DNA of 15,294 bases, taken from NCBI GenBank assembly GCA_003694775.1, contig RFJV01000441.1, forward strand, positions 1 to 15,294, in the 5' to 3' direction. Of this stretch, positions 1-7,063 are shown one piece after another. The DNA is from Chloroflexota bacterium. Its GTDB lineage: Bacteria > Chloroflexota > Anaerolineae > 4572-78 > J111. The notes beneath the pieces are model-generated. The model worked only from the letters and a program-made list of their open reading frames with translations. It made no database searches and had not been told where the DNA came from. How positions within the stretch are numbered: position 1 is the first letter of the stretch; each line of letters opens with the position of its first letter. Made by a program: the position numbers and the translations under genes.

Positions 1-2307
1 CACCGATACTGGAACCGCGTCAGGCACGTCTAACGGGTGGGAGGTGATGGTGACCCGATAGTTTCCTGTGCGAAACGGCTGATGCGGTATCATAATTAAC
101 TCCAGCCGCAGAGTGTCTCCCGGCGGTATCGGTGGGGTGATAGCGGTACCACTCATCTTGACCGTCCGTGTCGCTGGTATCACCGGCTGATGCGTCGAGG
201 CCGCCTTCTGCGGGGATGGCTCACCGACAGCAGGGGCGCCGCGAGAGGCGGCCCCGGAAACCCGCGAGCGGAAGTATTCTACGGTTCTCACTCGTTGAGT
301 TTGAGTACGGATTACCCGGTCTATCCCAACCGCCTGGCGGGTTATATTGTCGCTGAACCGGCCTATCTGCCGCCCGGTTGTGCCGCCCAACATCTGAGCC
401 AGCCCAGACAGCCATTGGGTACCCGTAGATACCCCCCTATAAGCCCGGCTTTGAACTGCGTCGACCTGCTGAATTTTCTGGCGGGTCCCCGACGGGGACC
501 CGTCCATCCGGGAGACCGGTAGCAGACGGTGCGGTGTATCGGTCTCCGGGGCCGGTAAAGTCTCCTCCTCTGGTGGCAGAAACGTGCCGTTCAGCCGGAA
601 AGCAAAAGCAAGCTGACCCGCCGAGTCCTCAGCATACAGACGGTAGCGGCACTGCACATTTCCGGTGTTTATAATTTCCAGCCCGCTCCGCCGGATGCAT
701 TTATTCCGCTGGTAGCGGGTCATCCCCACTGCCGCCATCACGGCGACCAGCAACGTCAGCAGTCCGGCCACCACTCCCCCGCCAATCCACAGTACGGCAC
801 GGGTCAGAGAACTCCGGGCCACCCTCTGCCACCACGAGGGAGGCGGCGGTGGCGGAGCTACCAGTTCAAGGGCAACCTCTTCGGTGACAATATGTTCCAG
901 CGGGTCCGCCACCCGGATGGTCATCTGGTAGATTCCGGGAGAATACTGCCGGCTGTCCAGGCGGACACCAAACGGCGGTGCGGTCTGGCGGGCCAACAGC
1001 CGTCCATTCCACAACCATTCAATAAACTTTATTCCGGTCAGAGTATCCACCGTTGCCGTGATGGTCGCCGGCTCGCCGATGGTGATTTGCCCATCCGGTA
1101 CGGAGACGGTCAACCGGATAGGCGGGACAACCACAATCCTCAACCGCACTTTACCCTGATTGCCGGCCCGGTCCACAGCCTGAATGGTCAGAAAATGTTC
1201 GCCGGCGGGGGCTGTTGTGGTGTCCCACGCAAACTCAAAGGGCGCGGTTGTCACTTCGGCCAGCAGTTCATCATCCAGAAAATAGGCCACAGACTGCACC
1301 GCCGCGGGGCTGATAATGTCTGCCCCAAGCCGGACCTGCCCCGATACCTGCTCACCGGCGGCAATTCCCTGGGGAATTATCTTGACTTCCCCCGGAACAG
1401 CCAGGAACTGCCCCTGCACGGTGGCCTGGCCGCGGTCGGTGACCAGCCGAATTTTCAGCGGGTGCGTCTGACCGTCAGCCGGTAGCCGGGATTGAAATTG
1501 GATTTGATAGACCTGCCGCAGGGTCTTTTCCAACATCAACAGGGCATTACGAGCCTGCTCTGCTTGCGACACGGCGAAATACTGTCCACCGCTGGCTGTC
1601 GTTTGCCGGGCCAGGGGAGAAGCACCGACCTGCTCCCCAAATCCGATAAGGTACAGCGACACACCGCTCTCCCGGAAGCGGTTCAGGAGTTCGGTAGAGG
1701 AAGGGGGTGTCCCGGCATCGAGCCGGTCGGTGAGAATGATGACTGCTTTGCGCCCCCTAGAAAACCGCCCCAACATTTCTACCGCCTGTTCGGCGGCCTG
1801 GTAGAGAACCGCATTTCCGCTGACCCGGCTCAAACGCCCCACCGCGGCCTGAAGGGCTTCGGTGTTATTGGTAAAACTGTATTCCAGCACAACCTTATCG
1901 CCGCAGGTCAGCAGAGCAGTTTTATCTTTTGGCTGTAACCGGGCCAGGAAAGAGAGCACCGCGGCTTTCATTTCGGCCAGTGTATGGTCAGAAGTGGCGG
2001 TGTTAATAATGAGCACCACCCGTAAGGATTCGTTTTCTAGAAACTGCACGGTGAAATCGGTTACCGGCTGGTCAGTTTCACCTTCCTGCACCTCAAAATT
2101 TTTCTGAGATAATCCTATCATCGGGCCGGCGGCATCGGCTACCGCCACCGAGGCGCGCACATAGGGAAAATGTTGGCTTTGCAGGTCGGTAAAGGCCGCC
2201 CAACCCGTTTCCTGCTGGGCCAGGACCGGCCTGACCAGGCCAGCCACCAGTAATATTCCGCCCCCCCACAGCAGAAGGGCGATAGTACATTTTCTCAATC
2301 GTACCAC
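1..2307 (-). CDS. Membrane-anchored vWA/Ig-domain protein (C-terminus beyond the window)
   Basis: The frame is open from a GTG at 2307 to the window edge (769 codons, no stop), so the C-terminus is missing. GTG is chosen because GAGG lies 7 bases upstream and a signal peptide follows: residues 1-30 have Arg/Lys, a hydrophobic core and a VLA cleavage site before QQ. Residues about 50-90 resemble the N-terminal part of VWFA-related proteins (NFEVQEGE). The vWA domain is about 95-270: strand VVLIIN (97-102) and VIILTD (189-194). Its metal site is degenerate: DxSxS reads N102-x-A104-x-S106, N165 stands where Thr is usual, and only D194 is kept. Two Ig-like domains follow (about 310-395 and 397-484), then a proline run, then a transmembrane helix (about 503-529) followed by Arg/Lys, which puts the rest in the cytoplasm. 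That part starts an Ig-like domain (about 540-578), has a helical insert, and continues Ig-like from about 713. The start overlaps the FHA gene by 13 bases. Function unknown; surface sensing or anchoring of the injection system is inference. Confidence 0.85.
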   Translation of the reverse strand, partial: MVRLRKCTIALLLWGGGILLVAGLVRPVLAQQETGWAAFTDLQSQHFPYVRASVAVADAAGPMIGLSQKNFEVQEGETDQPVTDFTVQFLENESLRVVLIINTATSDHTLAEMKAAVLSFLARLQPKDKTALLTCGDKVVLEYSFTNNTEALQAAVGRLSRVSGNAVLYQAAEQAVEMLGRFSRGRKAVIILTDRLDAGTPPSSTELLNRFRESGVSLYLIGFGEQVGASPLARQTTASGGQYFAVSQAEQARNALLMLEKTLRQVYQIQFQSRLPADGQTHPLKIRLVTDRGQATVQGQFLAVPGEVKIIPQGIAAGEQVSGQVRLGADIISPAAVQSVAYFLDDELLAEVTTAPFEFAWDTTTAPAGEHFLTIQAVDRAGNQGKVRLRIVVVPPIRLTVSVPDGQITIGEPATITATVDTLTGIKFIEWLWNGRLLARQTAPPFGVRLDSRQYSPGIYQMTIRVADPLEHIVTEEVALELVAPPPPPPSWWQRVARSSLTRAVLWIGGGVVAGLLTLLVAVMAAVGMTRYQRNKCIRRSGLEIINTGNVQCRYRLYAEDSAGQLAFAFRLNGTFLPPEEETLPAPETDTPHRLLPVSRMDGSPSGTRQKIQQVDAVQSRAYRGVSTGTQWLSGLAQMLGGTTGRQIGRFSDNITRQAVGIDRVIRTQTQRVRTVEYFRSRVSGAASRGAPAVGEPSPQKAASTHQPVIPATRTVKMSGTAITPPIPPGDTLRLELIMIPHQPFRTGNYRVTITSHPLDVPDAVPVSV
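482..502. repeat. Perfect 9-bp inverted repeat with 3-base loop
   Basis: CGGGTCCCC and CGGGGACCC-type arms pair perfectly over 9 bp (482-490 with 494-502) around a three-base loop. It lies inside the vWA gene, in the insert that splits the cytoplasmic Ig-like domain (residues about 602-609). On the coding strand no T run follows, so it is not a standard terminator. It may simply be a chance GC-rich hairpin in a linker. Confidence 0.6.
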
Positions 2308-3836
2308 CCTTCTACCTCATCATCAGAAAAGGACGGTTTCCTGGAAGAGACCTTTGCTTTCATTTTAATCACCGGGCGGTATCCGGCCTCCTGCTCACCA
2401 TTCTCCTCTTCCCATCCGGTAATCAACACTGTCTCAAGTTTGGCGGCAGACGTAGAGGGGGGTGAGGAAGCGTCCCCGGTTTGAACATTGTCCGGTGTTT
2501 CCTCCATTGAAGGAGCATCTGCCGATACTGCACCCCAATCCTGGGGGACTATCCGGCCGGCCGGTTCAGCAGTTTGAATGACACCGGTGTCGGGGGCCGA
2601 AATTTCCGGTCGACCGGTCGTCGGAGCGTCCGTCTTTCTGTCTTCGGTTTCTCCAGAGACCGATGGAGGGACTTCTACAGCCGGTTCGGCATTATCACTC
2701 TCCAGTAAGAATGAATCTGCCGCCGGCAACGCTTCTGCCGGTGCTTCATTTTCGGCGGCCATCTCCACCTGATTTTGCGGTGTTTCTCTGGCTTCCCCGT
2801 CCGACCACCAGGCTTCTGCCTCTGGCGATACCGGAGGCAAGGGACGAACTGGGGGGAGTACAGCTTCCGGTTCTGACCACCATTTCTGAGCTTCTGCTTC
2901 TCTCTCTGGTTCTTTCTTCGCCGGAGCGGGTGGTGGCGAGGGCGGCGACTGCAGACGGACCAGCATTGTATTATCCTCGGTCTCGGCCAGGATACCCCAT
3001 TCTGCGGTTGTTTCCGGTGAGCCGGAAGGAGTCTGTATTTCCGGCTGGGCTGTTTCTTCGCCCCCGGCAGACAGGCCTTCCGCTGGTTGAGGTTCCCCGT
3101 CCAGAGGGGTGACGCCGTCGGCGGGGAGCAGGCGCAGGCGATGTTGAGCAAACGGCATTACCTCGATAAGCTGAACAGCGACGACTTCTTCTCCCGGATA
3201 AGACCGGGGGGCAGTGGCTCGAACCACCAGGCGGTGTTCTCCGGCCAGTGGGTGGTCACCCCGATGGTATATCCGCAGGGGCACGCGCCGTTCTGCCCCT
3301 GCGGACAGGATAGGTCCGGGGGCCAGCTCAAAGCAATCATCCGGCAGACCTTCCAGCTCCAGATTCACCCGTACACCCGATACCTGTCCCCGGTTTGCCA
3401 GCACTACGGCGCCTTCCAGAGTACGATGAGGCCGGAGCCGCGTGCCCGGCAGTTCAATGCTGACGGCAAGGCTCTGGCCGCTCTCCGCCTGTCCCGTTGG
3501 GAGGAGCGTTGGGGTATCGGTTTGAAATGTTAACGTAAAATCACCAATCTGGAACTGCATCCCGTCCACCAGCTCGATAACCGCCAGTGGAGACAGGGCG
3601 CGTTCCTCATCTCCGACCCAGACCGGCATAGGCGTGTCGTCCAGGTTGACCAGCTTATAGACGGGCTCTGCGCCCGGCAAAACCACTATCTGGGCATGCA
3701 GAGCGGCCACGTTCCGGCCAAACTGTTCTTCCAACACAATATCATTGGCAGATGCACTGCCAATATGAATGAGTTCCTTCTCTAACGTATGGGTTTTATT
3801 CCATCCCGATGGTGTGGTAATTTCCAAAACAGTCAT
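2295..3836 (-). CDS. FHA-like domain protein with Ig-like domain and long disordered tail
   Basis: 513 residues. Residues 1-105 read as a forkhead-associated (FHA) fold: a hydrophobic N-terminal strand, HIGSASANDIVL (24-35), LHAQI (46-50) and a final strand IGDFTLTF (97-104). The canonical GR and SxxH residues that bind phosphothreonine are changed: Arg is Ser27 and the Ser before H47 is absent, so binding may be altered or lost. Residues about 123-236 form an Ig-like beta domain (ANRGQVSG, then PLAGEHRLVVRA). From about 240 on the chain is rich in Pro, Glu, Ala and Ser and looks disordered, with Trp in acidic settings (W280, W319-320, W343-344, W434, W475, W512). No signal peptide, so cytoplasmic. 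The ATG sits two bases after the upstream stop with no clear ribosome site, suggesting reinitiation; the end overlaps the vWA start. FHA proteins are known in type VI secretion control; a similar adaptor role here is inference. Confidence 0.85.
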   Translation of the reverse strand: MTVLEITTPSGWNKTHTLEKELIHIGSASANDIVLEEQFGRNVAALHAQIVVLPGAEPVYKLVNLDDTPMPVWVGDEERALSPLAVIELVDGMQFQIGDFTLTFQTDTPTLLPTGQAESGQSLAVSIELPGTRLRPHRTLEGAVVLANRGQVSGVRVNLELEGLPDDCFELAPGPILSAGAERRVPLRIYHRGDHPLAGEHRLVVRATAPRSYPGEEVVAVQLIEVMPFAQHRLRLLPADGVTPLDGEPQPAEGLSAGGEETAQPEIQTPSGSPETTAEWGILAETEDNTMLVRLQSPPSPPPAPAKKEPEREAEAQKWWSEPEAVLPPVRPLPPVSPEAEAWWSDGEARETPQNQVEMAAENEAPAEALPAADSFLLESDNAEPAVEVPPSVSGETEDRKTDAPTTGRPEISAPDTGVIQTAEPAGRIVPQDWGAVSADAPSMEETPDNVQTGDASSPPSTSAAKLETVLITGWEEENGEQEAGYRPVIKMKAKVSSRKPSFSDDEVEGWYD

Positions 3837-3838
3837 GA

Positions 3839-5449
3839 TTAAGCCACCAGCAGAGCCTTTTGGGCCAATCGATTCAGACTAAATTCCAGTGCATCCGCCA
3901 GAATTTGACGCAACTGTTGGGGAGTAAGTGTGGCGTCTGGCGGCAGAGACAGCAAATCGCCCCTGGTCACCAAATCCATCATCCGGGCAATCAGGTCTGC
4001 ACGGCTGTGCTGGCCGTCCAGAAAGGGAATCAGGTAATAAGCCGGCTCATCTTCCAGAATAACCGGCTCATGCCGCTGGTTGACCACTCGCTTACCGTGC
4101 TGGGCGTCCAGACGAACAATATCGCTGGCTCTGGGATATGGTCCCGGGGTCAGGGTAAATGGAAACGGTTGCGTATGCAGTTCTACTATCCCCAGGGCAA
4201 ATCCTTTGAGCAAAACCGAGCCGACCGTTTGGACCATATCCTGGTATCCTGCTGTGCTGACCAACGGCGGGGCGGCGGGGGATAATCGAGTTCTGGCCTG
4301 TTCCAGCAAGTCCCGAAACGAGATAGACTGAGGCCAGAGGTCTGCCAGGCAAAGCAGGGCGGCCTTGTTGATTGCCTGCCGGGTAGATAGGGAGGCGCCA
4401 TGAATACCCTGGAAGACGACCTCATCGGCCTCGAAGATGTCCTGGGTGGGGCTTACCGGCCGCACCGAGGCGGCAACGTACAGGTCTAACAGCCGCTCCG
4501 GCGAGACTGCACGTTCCAGTTGAATCTCTTGCTGGCACAACAATGCCTGCCGAAAAGCTCGCAGGTATAGAAAATCCATCACCTGTTCCAGCGTGACGGG
4601 GTCAAGTGGAATGCCCATCTCCTGAAGGCGGTGAGTAATATGTGCCGGCAGGTACTGTGTTATCAGGGCGGATGACTCCGCGTCGGCGATGTACTGCAGG
4701 CCGTGCAGGCCGGCCTGTTCGACAAACTGGTAAAGGTACAAGGGCGTATTGTGCGTCTCAAAATGGTCGTGCAGAAGGTATTCTTCGGGCTGGTCTTGCA
4801 GTAATTTCTGGATGCTCTGCAGAATCAGGTGGTTGATTTGCAGAGCCTCTGGCAAGGTGCTGGAGAGGGTGGGTACGGTCTGGGTAAAAAAATCGAGTAC
4901 GGCGCGACCATGTTTTACCCGGTCAAACGGATTATCGATGCCGCGGGTGAAGTAGAGCATCAAATGGCGTGCCTGGGCATGCATATACCAGCCGGGGTAT
5001 ACGTTGAAGCTGATATAGGCTACCCCTTGTGGCTTGAGGTGCTGGCGACAGATGTCCAGAAGCTTCTGCTGAACCGCCTGGGCAACCCAGGAATACACAC
5101 CGTGGGCAATGATGTAATCAAACTGTCCATATTCCGGCCCAATGTCCATCAAGTCCTTTGTCCGCAGGGTGATATTTTTCAAGCCTAACGCGTCCACTTT
5201 AGACTGTCCGGCGGCAATTTGCCGCGACGACAGGTCCAGGCCCAAAAATTCGCTTTCTGGAAGCTGGCAGGCCATCGGGATGAGGTTGCTGCCATCGGCA
5301 CAGCCTATCTCCAGCACCCGGCACTGCTGTACCGGGGCGGGCTTCATACCAAACAAAACAGCCCGCGCGGCAATGTGCGCCGGGTGGGTATGCGGTCGCG
5401 GGATAGACGGATACGGGACAATATCATAACTATAAGGGGTCTGGTTCAT
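3839..5449 (-). CDS. PKMT-like class I methyltransferase, second paralogue
   Basis: 536 residues, close to the 530-550 of rickettsial protein lysine methyltransferases PKMT1/PKMT2, which methylate lysines of outer-membrane protein OmpB. The N-terminal half is a Rossmann SAM-binding domain: motif I E47-I-G-C-A-D-G, acidic D72 after strand 2 (FLGLD), DLMDI for the third strand and FDYIIAHGVYSW for motif IV and after, then SFNVYPGW. The middle matches the methyltransferase regulatory region (PF10119-like), and the C-terminal part has the winged-helix-type region ending in NQRHEPVIL and YLIPFLDGQHS, typical of these enzymes. No signal peptide, so cytoplasmic unless delivered. ATG at 5449 has GGGAG six bases upstream and overlaps the preceding gene by 20 bases. 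The two copies share 53 of 77 residues over the core (hand count), so they arose by duplication and have diverged. Substrate unknown; annotation as protein lysine methyltransferase rests on architecture only. Confidence 0.88.
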   Translation of the reverse strand: MNQTPYSYDIVPYPSIPRPHTHPAHIAARAVLFGMKPAPVQQCRVLEIGCADGSNLIPMACQLPESEFLGLDLSSRQIAAGQSKVDALGLKNITLRTKDLMDIGPEYGQFDYIIAHGVYSWVAQAVQQKLLDICRQHLKPQGVAYISFNVYPGWYMHAQARHLMLYFTRGIDNPFDRVKHGRAVLDFFTQTVPTLSSTLPEALQINHLILQSIQKLLQDQPEEYLLHDHFETHNTPLYLYQFVEQAGLHGLQYIADAESSALITQYLPAHITHRLQEMGIPLDPVTLEQVMDFLYLRAFRQALLCQQEIQLERAVSPERLLDLYVAASVRPVSPTQDIFEADEVVFQGIHGASLSTRQAINKAALLCLADLWPQSISFRDLLEQARTRLSPAAPPLVSTAGYQDMVQTVGSVLLKGFALGIVELHTQPFPFTLTPGPYPRASDIVRLDAQHGKRVVNQRHEPVILEDEPAYYLIPFLDGQHSRADLIARMMDLVTRGDLLSLPPDATLTPQQLRQILADALEFSLNRLAQKALLVA

Positions 5450-7061
5450 CAGGTTCTCCCATCAATAAAGCGGCACTGGCAATTGTCTGCAAGGCATCGT
5501 TTACGATTTGTGGGAGCCAATGATTCTCTCCGAGTTCGCGGCGTATCTGGTCATCCGGATTCAGGCTCACTTCCCCGGTTTGTAATCGGGTAGACAGCCA
5601 ATCTACCAGGTCGGCAGGAGAATGATGCCCGTCTAACAGCGGTAGTAGGAGATAGTTTATCCCCTCCAGTTTGATATTTTCATGCCGCAAATTGGTAATA
5701 ATATCCGCCCCGTTTGCCGCCTGGTATCTTGCCAGAGGGCTGGCAACTGGATGGTCCGTTACCCGGCAGGAAAACGGCGACGGGCTGATGTGCAGTTCTA
5801 CCAAATCATCGTTGTACCCGTAAGCCTGAAGCAGATTGGCTCCTAACAACTGGCGGTCCATTTCCAGTGGAGACGGCTCATCGGGGGGACGACCGTACAC
5901 GCTGGTGAAAGCGGCCCGGTACAGGGCGTCGAAAGAAACGGCCTGGGGCCATTGCCGGCTCAAAATCAGCATCGCCGCCTGAGTGACCGGGTGGTCGGTG
6001 GTCATCACATCCCCCTTTGGGCCGCGAAAGGTCACCGGCTGGTTGTCCGGAATGGTGGTGTCGACCGGGTCTGGCAGGGCAGACGAGGCGACATAAAAAC
6101 GGGCCAACCGTTCTGGCGGCAGTTTACTCTGTAAGGCGACCTCCTGATGGCACAAGAGGGTCTGGCGAAAGGTACGATTGCGCAGAAAATCCATATATTG
6201 TTCCAGTTCTACCGTGCTTTTAGCCATCTCCCGCAGTCTGGACAAAACAGACGCCGGCAGGTGATGGGCCAGCATGGTCTGGAACTGTGCTTCGGCCAGA
6301 TATTTCAAACCGTGGTTGGCGGCCCGCTCCACAAACTGGTAAAAATAAAGCGGTTCGTTGACCTGGGCCAGCTCATTATGAAACAAATAGGCGTCGTCCT
6401 CCTCCGGCACAAACCGGTCGCGCACATAATGCACATAGGAATGCAGAAAGCTGGCATGGGGCGTGCTTTGCGCCAGGATAGAATCGGCCAGAAAATCCAG
6501 CAAGGCGCGGGCCTGGTCAATTCTGGTTTGGGGGTCCGTGATGTTCCGGGTATGGTAAAGCATCATCTCCCGCACAGCCTCATGCAGACGCCAGCCAGGG
6601 TAGGTGTTGTAGCTGATATAGGCTACCCCATTCGGAGAAAGATGTTCCCGGCACACGGCGAGGATTTTTTCCTGTACCGGACGGGGGGTCCAGGAAAATA
6701 CCCCATGGGCAATAATGTAATCAAACTGCCCCAGGCGGTGGTCAATATCCATAATATCCATCTGAGACAGTGTAATATTCCCCAACCCAAGCGACTTGAT
6801 AACAGTCTGTCCCTCGGCAATCTGCCGCGCCGACAGGTCTAACCCCACAAACTCGCTGTGGGGGAGGGTCAGCGCCATAGGGATGAGATTGCCCCCTCCG
6901 GCACACCCTAGCTCCAGCACCCGACAGGCCGCAACCGGCGGGGGGTCCATCCCCAGCAAGGTGGCGATGGTCGCCAGCCGGTCGGGGTGGGTTTGGACAA
7001 ATGGACGGCTGGTATAGGGGATTTCCTCGTAGCTATCCGGGAGAGGGAGAGTCATCGTCAT
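5430..7061 (-). CDS. PKMT-like class I methyltransferase, first paralogue
   Basis: 543 residues with the same layout as the next gene. The short N-terminal segment EEIPYTSRPFVQTHPDRLA is typical of this family and precedes the SAM-binding fold: motif I E50-L-G-C-A-G-G, D75 in FVGLD, MDIMDI near 101-106, FDYIIAHGVFSW (113-124) and YNTYPGW (151-157). The middle helical region corresponds to the regulatory/dimerisation domain of rickettsial PKMTs. The C-terminal domain includes TDHPVTQAA and the signature NLRHENIKLEGINYLLLPL followed by LDGHHS. The catalytic fold looks complete. It starts two bases after the stop of the DUF4159 gene, at ATG 7061, with only a weak ribosome site; a second ATG lies at 7055. 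Known relatives modify surface proteins; here candidate substrates are the injection-system proteins, the vWA membrane protein or a target-cell protein. None can be chosen from sequence. Confidence 0.88.
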   Translation of the reverse strand: MTMTLPLPDSYEEIPYTSRPFVQTHPDRLATIATLLGMDPPPVAACRVLELGCAGGGNLIPMALTLPHSEFVGLDLSARQIAEGQTVIKSLGLGNITLSQMDIMDIDHRLGQFDYIIAHGVFSWTPRPVQEKILAVCREHLSPNGVAYISYNTYPGWRLHEAVREMMLYHTRNITDPQTRIDQARALLDFLADSILAQSTPHASFLHSYVHYVRDRFVPEEDDAYLFHNELAQVNEPLYFYQFVERAANHGLKYLAEAQFQTMLAHHLPASVLSRLREMAKSTVELEQYMDFLRNRTFRQTLLCHQEVALQSKLPPERLARFYVASSALPDPVDTTIPDNQPVTFRGPKGDVMTTDHPVTQAAMLILSRQWPQAVSFDALYRAAFTSVYGRPPDEPSPLEMDRQLLGANLLQAYGYNDDLVELHISPSPFSCRVTDHPVASPLARYQAANGADIITNLRHENIKLEGINYLLLPLLDGHHSPADLVDWLSTRLQTGEVSLNPDDQIRRELGENHWLPQIVNDALQTIASAALLMGEPDEPDPL

Positions 7062-7063
7062 GA

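Noticed and set aside
892..1938. Two plus-strand open frames of 197 and 148 codons
   Set aside because: They are shadows of the vWA gene, whose minus frame shows signal peptide, vWA and Ig domains.
2093..2290. 65-codon minus-strand frame at the start of the vWA gene
   Set aside because: It is out of frame with the vWA protein and overlaps its signal peptide; the Gly/Pro-rich product has no features.
3839..7061. Methyltransferases as eCIS cargo with N-terminal loading leaders
   Set aside because: The N-terminal segments match the usual start of the PKMT family, so there is no extra leader to support export; cargo status cannot be excluded but is not shown.
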